32,726 bases of DNA from Methanobacteriota archaeon (GTDB taxonomy: Archaea; Hydrothermarchaeota; Hydrothermarchaeia; Hydrothermarchaeales; BMS3B): contig JAADFX010000043.1 of NCBI GenBank assembly GCA_013152685.1, positions 1 through 32,726 of the forward strand. Reading direction: 5' to 3'. A program made the translations under genes and the position numbers. The notes below the pieces were generated by a model. It saw nothing but the letters and a program-made list of their open reading frames with translations. It did no database searches and was not told the origin of the DNA. Shown here piece after piece: positions 16,311 through 24,421 of this stretch (position 1 is its first letter; each line of letters begins with the position of its first letter).

Positions 16311-17321
16311 ATGCGCAGGTATGCTCTGCTGCTGATACTCCTCCTTGCCGGATGCACAGGAGGCGGCGAGGAGGAACCCTACCTGGGGGAGCCCCTGGAG
16401 CAGTCCACAGGCTTTCTGGATGTTGCTGTGGTTTACCCCTACGCCTACGTGACCTCCAGCTGGGGGCTGAGCATAATAGACTTCTCTGACCTGGAGAATC
16501 CCCGCCTGGTGGGAAGCCTGCGCACGCGGGGGCAGGCGGAGGGCATAGCAGTCGCCGGGAGATACGCCTTCGTGTGCGACGGCCTGGAGGGGCTGAAGGT
16601 GGTGGACATCTCCGACCCCCGGAGCCCCAGGGTGGTGGGTGAGTTCAGGTACAGGGGCAACCTGAAGCAGGTGGAGATTGAGGGAGACCTCGCCTACGTG
16701 GCGAACTTCAACTACATAAACGGGCTCCTCGTGCTGAACATCTCCAACCTGAGCAACATAACCCTGGTAGGGAAGTTTGACCCTCCTGGCTATGAGCACG
16801 TGCGCGACCTCTTTGTGGATGAGGACTATGTTTACCTGGCCGACTTTACCGGCGGGCTGCAGATAGTGGAGAAGGATACCCTGAGGCTGGCGGCCACCTA
16901 CCAGAGCAGGGGGGTGGCATACTCCGTTGCCGTGCAGGGGGACATCGCCGTGCTGGCAGACAGCGACGCCGGGGTGGATGTGATAGACGTCTCCACCCCC
17001 GAGGAGCCCCGCAGAATTGCAAACCTCCAGACGATGGGCTATGCCATACGGGTGGGCGCTCTGGATGAGCTGGTGTTTGTCACCACGGGCACCCACGGGC
17101 TGTACATCTTCAACCTCTCGGTTCCCGAGAGGCCAAGGCTGGTGGCCAAGTTTGACACCCCCGGCAACGCCTTCGGCTTTGACATAAGCGGCAGTTACCT
17201 GTACTTGGCAGACTTTGACAACGGCCTTCTGGTGCTGGACATATCCAGCCCCGCCTCCCCCAGGCTCGTGTCCAGGTACCCGGCGCCCGTGGCAGGAGGC
17301 AATGGGGGTGGTGCCTATTAG
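16311..17321 (+). CDS. LVIVD-repeat beta-propeller lipoprotein
   Basis: The 336-residue protein starts with a lipoprotein signal (MRRYALLLILLLAGC, lipobox cysteine C15) and then carries about seven LVIVD-type repeats of roughly 40 residues, each ending in a D-I/V-S-x-P-x-x-P-R-L-V pattern (for example VVDISDPRSPRVVG, VIDVSTPEEPRRI, VLDISSPASPRLVS). The repeats should fold into a beta-propeller on the outer face of the membrane. Family function is unknown; such propellers usually bind proteins or polymers. Its 3' end overlaps the start of the histidine kinase gene by about 20 bases, placing it first in the redox-sensing operon. The outer location matches the kinase's extracytoplasmic sensor. 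Confidence 0.88.
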   Translation: MRRYALLLILLLAGCTGGGEEEPYLGEPLEQSTGFLDVAVVYPYAYVTSSWGLSIIDFSDLENPRLVGSLRTRGQAEGIAVAGRYAFVCDGLEGLKVVDISDPRSPRVVGEFRYRGNLKQVEIEGDLAYVANFNYINGLLVLNISNLSNITLVGKFDPPGYEHVRDLFVDEDYVYLADFTGGLQIVEKDTLRLAATYQSRGVAYSVAVQGDIAVLADSDAGVDVIDVSTPEEPRRIANLQTMGYAIRVGALDELVFVTTGTHGLYIFNLSVPERPRLVAKFDTPGNAFGFDISGSYLYLADFDNGLLVLDISSPASPRLVSRYPAPVAGGNGGGAY

Positions 17322-18744
17322 GAGGCTCAGCGTCGGAACAAAGGTGATGCTTCTGGTCGGATTTGTGATGATAACCCTCATCTTCGGGCTTTTCTCCTGG
17401 ATATACGTTATAAACGAGAGGCACATGGAGAGCCTGCTCAAAGAGCAGGCGAAGGGCATTGCGGACCAGGTTATCCTCGTCCGCCTGTGGAACGCCCAGA
17501 ACAAGGAGCGCATTGAGCCTGTGCTCTCTGTGCTGTCAAACAAGAAGTTCCCCTACAAGTGGAAGATGGTGTCCAAAAAGCCCATAGGCACCGAGAACCT
17601 CCCTGAGAACGCCTTCCAGAGCCGCGCAATTGATGCGTTCCACGAGGACCCCCAGGACGTCTACAGGATATACGAGGCGAACGGGAAGAAGTACTTCGAG
17701 TACGCCGGGCCCATAATAATGGAGGAGCCGTGCCTGAGGTGCCACATAGACCAGGGGTACCGCCCCGGGGATGTGCACGGCGCAATAGTGGTGACCATAC
17801 CCATGGACGAGGCGATGGCGAACCTCCAGGAGACGAAGCTGAGCCTGCTATACACCGCCCTCATCCTCCTGGTGAGCATAATGCTGCTGCTCTACTTCAT
17901 ACTCAAGGGCACTATCATCATGCCCATAAGCATTCTCAAGGAGGCGCTGAGCAGGGTGGGAAAGGGAGACTACAGCGTTGCCATAGAGATAAGGCGCAAC
18001 GATGAAATAGGCGACCTCGCCCAGAGCTTCAACAGGATGGTGCGCGACCTCCGGAACAAGGAGAGGCAGATTATCAGGAGCGAGAAGCTCGCCACCGTTG
18101 GGAAGCTCGCCGCCGGTGTGGCCCACGAGATAAACAACCCCCTGGGCAACATCTCCCTCTACGCCCAGATGCTGTCCCAGAAAATAAAGAACGAGGAGGC
18201 GCGGAGAAAACTCAAAATCATAGAAGAGCAGGCAACACAGGCGGCGAGGATAGTTAAAAGTCTTCTGGAGTTCTCCAGGCAGATGGAGCCCAAATTCAGA
18301 AGGGTGGATTTAAACGAGGTGGTTAATAAGACTCTGGAGATACTCCAGCCTCAGATATCTATAAATAATATAAAGGTGATAAAAAATCTGGACAGGAACC
18401 TCCCACAGGTAAAGGCAGACCCCGCCCAGATACAGCAGGTGCTGGTGAACATAATAAACAACGCGATAGAGGCGATGGCCGGAGGAGGTACGCTGATAGT
18501 GGAGACGAGACAGAGGGACGATGAGGTGGAGGTGAGCATAACGGACACCGGTGAGGGCATCCCCGAGGAGAACCTACACAGGATCTTCGACCCCTTCTTC
18601 TCCACTAAGGGCGTCGGAAAGGGCACCGGCCTGGGGCTGAGCGTGAGCTACGGGATAGTGGAGCGCCACGGCGGCAGGATTGAGGTTGAGAGTGAGGTGG
18701 GCGTGGGAAGCACCTTCAGGGTAATACTTCCACTGGGTGATTGA
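17302..18744 (+). CDS. Membrane sensor histidine kinase with c-type heme (Tll0287/DUF3365-like) sensor domain
   Basis: The 480-residue protein has TM1 (about 14-36), an extracytoplasmic domain (37-180) holding one heme-c motif CLRCH (144-148) followed by GDVHGAIVVTIPM, TM2 (181-201), a HAMP region (202-255), a HisKA domain with phospho-acceptor H275 in AGVAHEINNP, and a HATPase domain with N box NIINNAIEAMAGGG, G1 DTGEGI and G2 GTGLGLS. CxxCH at the end of such an N-terminal domain is typical of Tll0287-type heme sensors, so a redox or gas (NO, O2) signal is likely. The start is uncertain: ATG 17302 has AGGAGG only two bases away, GTG 17308 has eight. The stop overlaps the response regulator leader. 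Confidence 0.93.
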   Translation: MGVVPIRRLSVGTKVMLLVGFVMITLIFGLFSWIYVINERHMESLLKEQAKGIADQVILVRLWNAQNKERIEPVLSVLSNKKFPYKWKMVSKKPIGTENLPENAFQSRAIDAFHEDPQDVYRIYEANGKKYFEYAGPIIMEEPCLRCHIDQGYRPGDVHGAIVVTIPMDEAMANLQETKLSLLYTALILLVSIMLLLYFILKGTIIMPISILKEALSRVGKGDYSVAIEIRRNDEIGDLAQSFNRMVRDLRNKERQIIRSEKLATVGKLAAGVAHEINNPLGNISLYAQMLSQKIKNEEARRKLKIIEEQATQAARIVKSLLEFSRQMEPKFRRVDLNEVVNKTLEILQPQISINNIKVIKNLDRNLPQVKADPAQIQQVLVNIINNAIEAMAGGGTLIVETRQRDDEVEVSITDTGEGIPEENLHRIFDPFFSTKGVGKGTGLGLSVSYGIVERHGGRIEVESEVGVGSTFRVILPLGD

Positions 18745-18745
18745 G

Positions 18746-19390
18746 ATGGCGAGGATATTGATAGCGGAGGACGATGAGGGTCTTCGCACGGGCCTGGAGG
18801 AGATGCTGCGGGAGGAGGGGTACGAGGTTGAGAGCGTGGAGAACGGCGAGGAGGCGCTGGAGAAGATAAAGAATGAGGACTTCGATGTGCTGCTGACAGA
18901 CCTGGTCATGCCGAAAATGAGCGGAATGGAGCTGCTGGCAGAGGTCAAGCGGGTGAAGCCGGAGGTCAAGGTGATAATCATCACAGCCTTCGCCACGATA
19001 GACAGCGCCGTGGAGGCGATAAAGAAGGGCGCGAGCGACTACATTGAGAAGCCCTTCAAGATAAATGAGGTGCAGAACACCATCAGGCGCGTGCTGGAGG
19101 AGGCGAAGTTTGAGAGGCGCAGCAGCAGCCTCACGGGCAAGATATCCGACGAGATTATAAAGGCGCTCTCCAACCCGATAAGGCGGCAGAGCCTGGAGTA
19201 CCTGTACTCCAGGGGGAAGGTGAGGTTCAGGGACATCCGCGACCACCTGGGAATAGAGGACCCGGCAAAGCTCAGCTTCCACCTCAAGATACTGAAGCAG
19301 GCGGGGCTGGTGGACCAGGACCAGGAGCGCAAGTACTTCCTGACCAGCGTGGGGAGGGAGACCCTGGAGGTGCTGGGTAAGGCGTCATGA
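18746..19390 (+). CDS. Response regulator: receiver fused to ArsR-like winged helix
   Basis: The 214-residue protein has a complete receiver domain: acidic pair E8/D9/D10, phospho-acceptor D52 in LLTDLVMPKMSG, T80 and K102 in DYIEKPF. It is followed by a winged-helix domain (about 135-210) with the ArsR/HTH_20-like pattern IKALSNPIRRQSLEYLYSRGKVRFRDIRDHLG, then a recognition helix LSFHLKILKQAGLV. True DNA-binding response regulators with archaeal-type output domains are uncommon in archaea, where most receivers are stand-alone. ATG 18746 follows the kinase stop by one base with GGTGA upstream. It is almost certainly the kinase's partner, and the target may be the AT-rich region upstream of the cytochrome gene. 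Confidence 0.93.
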   Translation: MARILIAEDDEGLRTGLEEMLREEGYEVESVENGEEALEKIKNEDFDVLLTDLVMPKMSGMELLAEVKRVKPEVKVIIITAFATIDSAVEAIKKGASDYIEKPFKINEVQNTIRRVLEEAKFERRSSSLTGKISDEIIKALSNPIRRQSLEYLYSRGKVRFRDIRDHLGIEDPAKLSFHLKILKQAGLVDQDQERKYFLTSVGRETLEVLGKAS

Positions 19391-19908
19391 AGGGTGAAGG
19401 GGATGTCCGCACAGTCCTCAGGATAAACGACGGCGAGGAGCTCCGCGCCTTCGTGGAGGAGCTTCAGCGGGAGCTCCCGGGCGTGGAGGTGGTGGAGGAC
19501 GGGAGCCTGAGCCCTCCTCCGGCTCTGGGCATAGGGAACATAAGCTACCACGGTGTGCCGCGGCACAGGGAGGCGAGGGCCTTCAGGAAAATTGTGCGGA
19601 TGGCAGCCTCGCGGGGCGCCGGGGAGGAAGCTCCGGCGCGGGGAACCGGCGCGGAGGTGAAGATTTTCACCACACCCACCTGCCGCTTCTGCGAGAGGGC
19701 GGTGGTTGCGGCCGCGGAGCTCGCCATGGGGGGCGAGGTGGGGTGGCTCAGGATATACGATGCGGTGGAGTTCCCGGAGCTGGCGGAGGAGTATGAGGTC
19801 ACCGCCGTGCCCAAGGTGGTGATAGACGACAGGGTGTTCATAGAGGCGCAGACCACCGCCGGGGAGTACGCACGCCTGATCCGCCGGGGGCTGGACCAGC
19901 TCCGGTGA
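19387..19908 (+). CDS. Glutaredoxin-like protein with a single CxxC site
   Basis: The 173-residue protein has two thioredoxin-fold halves. The carboxyl half (about 89-173) has the active site C99-R-F-C102 in FTTPTCRFCERAVV, the cis-proline stretch TAVPKVVID and a final helix, like the C-terminal unit of archaeal protein disulfide oxidoreductases. The amino half (about 8-72) is shortened and lacks a CxxC. It starts in an ATGA overlap with the response regulator and precedes the octaheme cytochrome. It may reduce apocytochrome cysteines for heme ligation or relay redox signals; no signal peptide or TM segment is seen, so a cytosolic role is more likely. Confidence 0.85.
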   Translation: MKGEGDVRTVLRINDGEELRAFVEELQRELPGVEVVEDGSLSPPPALGIGNISYHGVPRHREARAFRKIVRMAASRGAGEEAPARGTGAEVKIFTTPTCRFCERAVVAAAELAMGGEVGWLRIYDAVEFPELAEEYEVTAVPKVVIDDRVFIEAQTTAGEYARLIRRGLDQLR

Positions 19909-20057
19909 GGTATGTAAATTTTTTCTCACAGCTTATCCGGTATTTAGAAAAGTTTTGAGCAATCGCCAGTTTTATAAAATTTTATTAAGTGCGTATTAAA
20001 AAAATATATTAAAAAAAATTAAATACCCCGCCCTCCCGTATTATATTGGGGATTACC
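19909..20057 (+). promoter_or_regulatory. AT-rich regulatory region upstream of the octaheme cytochrome
   Basis: This 149-base gap is strikingly AT-rich against its GC-rich surroundings. It contains the palindrome TTTTATAAAA (19970-19979), A-runs, and a TATA-like AAATTAAATACC (20017-20028) that would start transcription about ten bases before ATG 20058. It is the natural place for the upstream-encoded response regulator to act; that is inference. Confidence 0.5.
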
Positions 20058-21989
20058 ATGAGGAGGGTTTTGAAACATGGAGCTGTGCCGGCGCTCCTGC
20101 TGGGGCTCCTGCTCCTGGCGGGAAGTGCCGGTGCAGAGGAGTTTAAGGGGCAGTGCAAGACCTGCCACGGTGACGTCTACAGCTTCCTGGAGGAGGGCAA
20201 GCACTCAGCGCTCGACTGCAGCACCTGCCACGGCGACAGCTCAGAGCAGCTCAAGAGCCACATGTCCAGCCCCAAGCAGACAAAGCCCAGCGTCAAGCCG
20301 ATAAAGGAGGGTCCCAAGTTCTGCGGGCAGTGCCACCAGAAGTACTACGAGCAGTACCGCCAGGTGAACTGGAAGTCCACGCCGAAGGTGGAGAAGGGCA
20401 CCCCGGTCGGCCGCGCACCGGCCTTTGACCTGCTGCTACACCGCTACGGCTTCGTGTTTGAGCACGCGGAGCCCAGGAGCCACATCTTCATGCTGCTGGA
20501 CCACGTGATAGTGGACAGGGGCTACAAGGGCAGGTTCAGACTTCAGGACTACAGGCTGTTTGCTCCGCCGGAGGGCTGGGACGGCAACATCCAGAAGCTC
20601 ATAGTGGATGCCGGCAAGAACTACGAGAACGCTCCCTGGAAGGGCAAGCAGGACGTTGCCGGGATAAAGCCCTGGACCTTCGGCGCCGGCAACAGGGTGT
20701 GCCTGAACTGCAAGACCACCGACTACATCGTTGGCTGGGAGACCATATCCAAGGGCGGCAACACCACGGGCTATGCGAAGTTTGTCAGAGCCGGCAACGA
20801 CGTGGCGGCTGAGGACATTGCCAGGGGCACTGTGAAGTACTCCCTCAACTGCGTCCACTGCCACGACCCGCACTTTGCGAAGATGCGCGTGGTCAGGGAT
20901 GCGCTGATAGAGGCGGTTAAGGAGAGGGGACCCTTCCCCTACGACAGCGCAAAGAACAAGAAGGCCATGGAGAAGCTCAGGGTGGTGGCATACCCGGCGG
21001 TGAAGAAGAACTACAGGGAGGTCATAGTCTGGGACGCCGAGGAGAAGGATCCCAAGCTCAACTGGCTCACCTGCGCCCAGTGCCACGTGGACTATGAGTG
21101 CAACCCTGTGACAGACATCAAGACCGACAAGAAGCTCAAGTTCGAGGATCCGCGCACCAACGTCTTCACCTGGCGCAACATTGAGGACGGCTACAAGTTC
21201 TACACCGAGGAGCTGGGAATCTACACCTTCAGGCACGGCATCTCCAAGGCGAGGCTGATAAAGATACAGCACCCCGAGGTGGAGGTCTGGTGGGAGAGCA
21301 AGCACGAGCGTGCTGGTGTCACCTGCATAGACTGCCACATGCCGGAGCAGGACGGCATAAAGCTGCACTCGCCAATAAGTCCGCAGGACGTGGGCGTGGA
21401 CAAAACCTGCCTGAACTGCCACACCAACTGGAACGAGGAGCAGGCGAACTACGTGATTGAGGCGATACAGGAGTACTCCAAGGGCAAGATGCGCGACGCC
21501 GAGTTCCACCTCTCCAGGCTGGTGGAGACCATAGCCTTCGCCGACAAGCTGGGCGTTGACGAGGCAAAGCTGGAGGAGGCCAGGGAGCTGCACAGCAGGG
21601 CGCACATGAACTGGGAGTGGTGGACCGCCGAGAACAGCGACGGCTTCCACGATCCGGACGAGGCCTGGCTGACGCTGGGCAGGGCCTCGAGGCTGGCGGA
21701 GAAGGGCTGGAAGATGCTGGACGAGGAGATAAAGAAGAAGCTGACAGAGATCTCCGCCACAAGGCCCGAGACGGGTGCGGCGCTCGCCGAGGAGTACGAG
21801 AGGCTTGCCAGCAAGTACGAGGAGCTGAGCCAGCGCGTCCAGGAGCTGGAGTCTGAGGTGGAGCAGGTGAAGAGCGCGCCGCCTGCCGCACCGGAGGAGA
21901 AGGGCGTCTGCGGTCCCACCTCGGTGGCTGCGCTTGCCCTTCTGCCAGTGGCGGGCTACGCACTGCTCAGGAGAAGGAGGAAGCTCTGA
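20058..21989 (+). CDS. Octaheme c-type cytochrome nitrite reductase with CGP-CTERM-like tail
   Basis: The 643-residue precursor has a signal peptide (to about 26) and eight heme sites. CxxCH begins at 33, 54, 89, 265, 339, 423 and 451; a CxxCK (C215-C218-K219) is fourth. That order, three extra hemes before a NrfA-like five-heme core with a Lys-ligated catalytic heme, is the plan of octaheme nitrite reductases such as Thioalkalivibrio TvNiR. Active-site landmarks are Y346 in CHVDYEC and Q404/H405 in IQHPE. C348, two after Y346, matches the TvNiR Tyr-Cys cross-link. A coiled coil (about 565-612) precedes a CGPTSVAALALLPVAGYALL helix and RRRRK (from C618), like a CGP-CTERM anchor. It probably reduces nitrite, or hydroxylamine, to ammonium outside the membrane. 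Confidence 0.9.
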   Translation: MRRVLKHGAVPALLLGLLLLAGSAGAEEFKGQCKTCHGDVYSFLEEGKHSALDCSTCHGDSSEQLKSHMSSPKQTKPSVKPIKEGPKFCGQCHQKYYEQYRQVNWKSTPKVEKGTPVGRAPAFDLLLHRYGFVFEHAEPRSHIFMLLDHVIVDRGYKGRFRLQDYRLFAPPEGWDGNIQKLIVDAGKNYENAPWKGKQDVAGIKPWTFGAGNRVCLNCKTTDYIVGWETISKGGNTTGYAKFVRAGNDVAAEDIARGTVKYSLNCVHCHDPHFAKMRVVRDALIEAVKERGPFPYDSAKNKKAMEKLRVVAYPAVKKNYREVIVWDAEEKDPKLNWLTCAQCHVDYECNPVTDIKTDKKLKFEDPRTNVFTWRNIEDGYKFYTEELGIYTFRHGISKARLIKIQHPEVEVWWESKHERAGVTCIDCHMPEQDGIKLHSPISPQDVGVDKTCLNCHTNWNEEQANYVIEAIQEYSKGKMRDAEFHLSRLVETIAFADKLGVDEAKLEEARELHSRAHMNWEWWTAENSDGFHDPDEAWLTLGRASRLAEKGWKMLDEEIKKKLTEISATRPETGAALAEEYERLASKYEELSQRVQELESEVEQVKSAPPAAPEEKGVCGPTSVAALALLPVAGYALLRRRRKL

Positions 21990-22121
21990 GCTTCCCTCTT
22001 TTTATTTTTTTCTGGGACTGCAGCACGGGCTGCCTCCGGCTTTTAAAGGAAAAGTTTATAGCTGTCCCAGTACACCTTTTCCATCGTTACATAACTCTGA
22101 GTTAGCCGTGTGGTGTGGCAG

Positions 22122-23405
22122 ATGAACAACAGAGAGGCAGCCTTCAGGGTCAGAGAGGTTCTGAAAGAGCACCACCGCTGGTTTGCGGAGAGCCTTCCCC
22201 TCATAGCCAGTGAGAACGTCACCTCCCTGCTGGTGCGCGAGGTGTGCGCCAGCGACTTCTCCCACCGCTATGCGGAGGGTGCACCGGGCAGGCGGTTCTA
22301 CCAGGGGTGCAGGTACATCGACGAGGTGGAGCTCCTCGCAATAGAGCTGGCGAAGAGGCTCTTCGACGCCCCCTACGTGAATGTACAGCCCACCTCGGGC
22401 ACAGTTGCCAACCTGGCGTGCTTCTTCGCCCTCACCAGGCCGGGAGATACCATGATGGCCCTCCAGGTGCCCCACGGGGGACACATCTCCCACGCGGAGC
22501 TCAGCGCCGCCGGTGTGCGCGGGCTGAGGGTGAAGAGCTTCCCCTTCGACGAGCATGAGATGAACATAGATGTGGACAGGGCGGCGGAGAAAATCCGCCG
22601 TGTTGAGCCGAAGCTGCTCCTTTTTGGCGCCAGCATCTTCCTGTTCCCCCACCCTGTGCGGGAGCTCAGCGAGGTCGCCAGAGAGGTGGGGGCCACAGTG
22701 ATGTACGACGCCGCCCATGTGCTGGGGCTAATCGCCGGGGGCAGGTTCCAGCAGCCCCTCAGGGAGGGGGCGGACGTGGTCTCCGCCTCAAGGCACAAGA
22801 CCTTTCCCGGTCCGCAGGGCGGGGTGATACTGGCCAGGGAGGAGTACGCCTCCCGCCTGAACAGGGCGGTTTTCCCGGGTCTGGTATCCAACCACCACCT
22901 CCACCACCTGGCAGGCTTTGCCGTAGCCCTTGCCGAGATGCTGGAGTTCGGCTCCGCGTATGCGGAGCAGGTGGTCAGGAACGCCAGAGCTCTCGCCCAG
23001 GCGCTTAGCGAGGAGGGCTTCAGGGTGCTGTGTGAGCACAAGGGCTTTACCGAGTCCCACCAGGTGCTCGTGGATGTGGCGGAGCAGGGCGGCGGCACCC
23101 GCGTGGCTGAGGCGCTGGAGAGGGCAAATATAATCCTCAACAAGAACCTCCTCCCCTGGGACGACATAAACAGGAGCGCAGACCCGAGCGGCATTCGCAT
23201 CGGCACCCAGGAGGTCACCCGCCTGGGGATGGGGAGCGGCGAGATGCAGACCATCGCGGAGCTGATAGCCAGGGTGGTCATAAAGGGGGAAAGCACCGAA
23301 AAAGTTAAAAAGGACGTTGCAGAATTGAGGAGAGAATTCAACCGGGTGCACTACAGTTTCGATGATGATGTGAAGGACGCTTACCAGTACATTGAGTTCT
23401 TTTAG
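22122..23405 (+). CDS. glyA: Serine hydroxymethyltransferase, archaeal type
   Basis: The 427-residue PLP enzyme moves a hydroxymethyl group between serine and a tetrahydropterin, here most likely tetrahydromethanopterin given ftr in the same genome. Family marks are SLPLIASENVTS (24-35), the PLP aspartate D196 in YDAAHVLGLI and the Schiff-base lysine K226 in SASRHKTFPGPQGG, the latter being the methanogen-like form rather than the folate-enzyme LRGPRGG. ATG 22122 follows GGTGTGG; the in-frame GTG 22110 is the alternative. A TATA element TTTATAG lies near 22052. It links C1 metabolism to glycine and serine synthesis. Confidence 0.93.
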   Translation: MNNREAAFRVREVLKEHHRWFAESLPLIASENVTSLLVREVCASDFSHRYAEGAPGRRFYQGCRYIDEVELLAIELAKRLFDAPYVNVQPTSGTVANLACFFALTRPGDTMMALQVPHGGHISHAELSAAGVRGLRVKSFPFDEHEMNIDVDRAAEKIRRVEPKLLLFGASIFLFPHPVRELSEVAREVGATVMYDAAHVLGLIAGGRFQQPLREGADVVSASRHKTFPGPQGGVILAREEYASRLNRAVFPGLVSNHHLHHLAGFAVALAEMLEFGSAYAEQVVRNARALAQALSEEGFRVLCEHKGFTESHQVLVDVAEQGGGTRVAEALERANIILNKNLLPWDDINRSADPSGIRIGTQEVTRLGMGSGEMQTIAELIARVVIKGESTEKVKKDVAELRREFNRVHYSFDDDVKDAYQYIEFF

Positions 23406-23545
23406 AAAAATTACGACGTGAAAAAACATGCATATAAAAGCACCTTTCAGATGGGCAGGCACTGGCTTGCATTCTGCAACAGGGAAACACTTTACAAAGT
23501 TAGGTTTACTCTCTAATATCGCCATTACGCACTGGAGAGTGTGAT

Positions 23546-24385
23546 ATGGAAGCGAAACTGGAAGAGCTTACAGCGAAGCGCGACGAACTCGAGGCAGAGA
23601 TTAGGAAGATGAAGCAGCAGGTGGTTGCAAAGCGCAAGCGCCTGCGGGAGCTCAACAAGCGCAAGCGGGACATTATAGAGGCGATAAAGAAGAAGAACAC
23701 GGAGGCAAACAAGGCCAGGGAGAAGCGCGATAAGCTCAACGCCGAGATAAAGAAGCTCAAGGCGCAGCGGGAGGAGGCGAACCAGGAGGTCAGGAAGATC
23801 CTGGAGGAGTACCGAGCCGCCAAGGAGCGCGCTCCCAAGGGCGACTTCAAGCGCCTCCAGAAGGAGAAGAACCGCCTGGAGTGGAAGCTTCAGACGAGCG
23901 TGCTGGAGATAAAGAAGGAAGACGAGCTGGTGAAGCGCATCGCCGAGATTGAGAAGGAGCTTGCGAACTACGCCGAGCTGATTGAGATCTCAAAGAAGCT
24001 GGAGAAGAAGCGCAAGGCATCGCGTAAGATTCACGAGAAGATAATAAAGCTCAGCGACGAGTCCCAGAAGTACCACGAGGCCTTCGTGGCGGCGGTGGAG
24101 AAGATAAAGGAGCTGGAGCAGAAGATAGATGAGATAAACAAGGAGAAGCTCGCCCTCACAGAGGAGCTGGACAGGCTGAACGCCGAGCTCGACGAGAAGG
24201 TTCCCCAGCTGAAGGAGCTGGAGAAGGAGATAGTGGAGCTTGAGACGGGTATAGAGCTCCTCCACCGCGAGAAGAGCGAGAAGGAGCTGCGCGAGGAGGC
24301 GAAGGCGATTTACGAGCGCTTCAAGCGGGGAGAGAAGCTGGACCTGGAGGACATATACCTGCTGAGGCGTTTCAACCTGGTGTGA
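23546..24385 (+). CDS. Archaeal coiled-coil protein (COG1340-like)
   Basis: The 279-residue protein is almost wholly Lys/Glu-rich helix with clear heptads from residue 2 to about 240, a short break near RAPKGDFKRLQKEKNRLEWKLQ, and a globular end (FKRGEKLDLEDIYLLRRFNLV). That ending and length fit the archaeal COG1340 family, whose function is unknown although it is sometimes mis-labelled as a phosphatase. Start at ATG 23546 follows GAGAGTGTGAT. It is followed by a DUF373 membrane protein and a methylthio-nucleoside phosphorylase. A 140-base leader region upstream contains GCATATAAAAG near 23430, a candidate promoter far from the start. Confidence 0.88.
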   Translation: MEAKLEELTAKRDELEAEIRKMKQQVVAKRKRLRELNKRKRDIIEAIKKKNTEANKAREKRDKLNAEIKKLKAQREEANQEVRKILEEYRAAKERAPKGDFKRLQKEKNRLEWKLQTSVLEIKKEDELVKRIAEIEKELANYAELIEISKKLEKKRKASRKIHEKIIKLSDESQKYHEAFVAAVEKIKELEQKIDEINKEKLALTEELDRLNAELDEKVPQLKELEKEIVELETGIELLHREKSEKELREEAKAIYERFKRGEKLDLEDIYLLRRFNLV

Positions 24386-24421
24386 AGAGTACAGTTGCGG
24401 GGAAACCTGAGGTTTCCCGTA

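Noticed and set aside
16235-16357. 41-residue N-terminal extension of the LarE-like protein
   Set aside because: The extension lies over the divergent promoter and the lipoprotein start, and family members begin near the internal ATG.
20436-21650. 404-codon frame antisense to the octaheme cytochrome
   Set aside because: The cytochrome's eight heme motifs are unambiguous; the antisense frame is Val/Leu/His-rich without domains.
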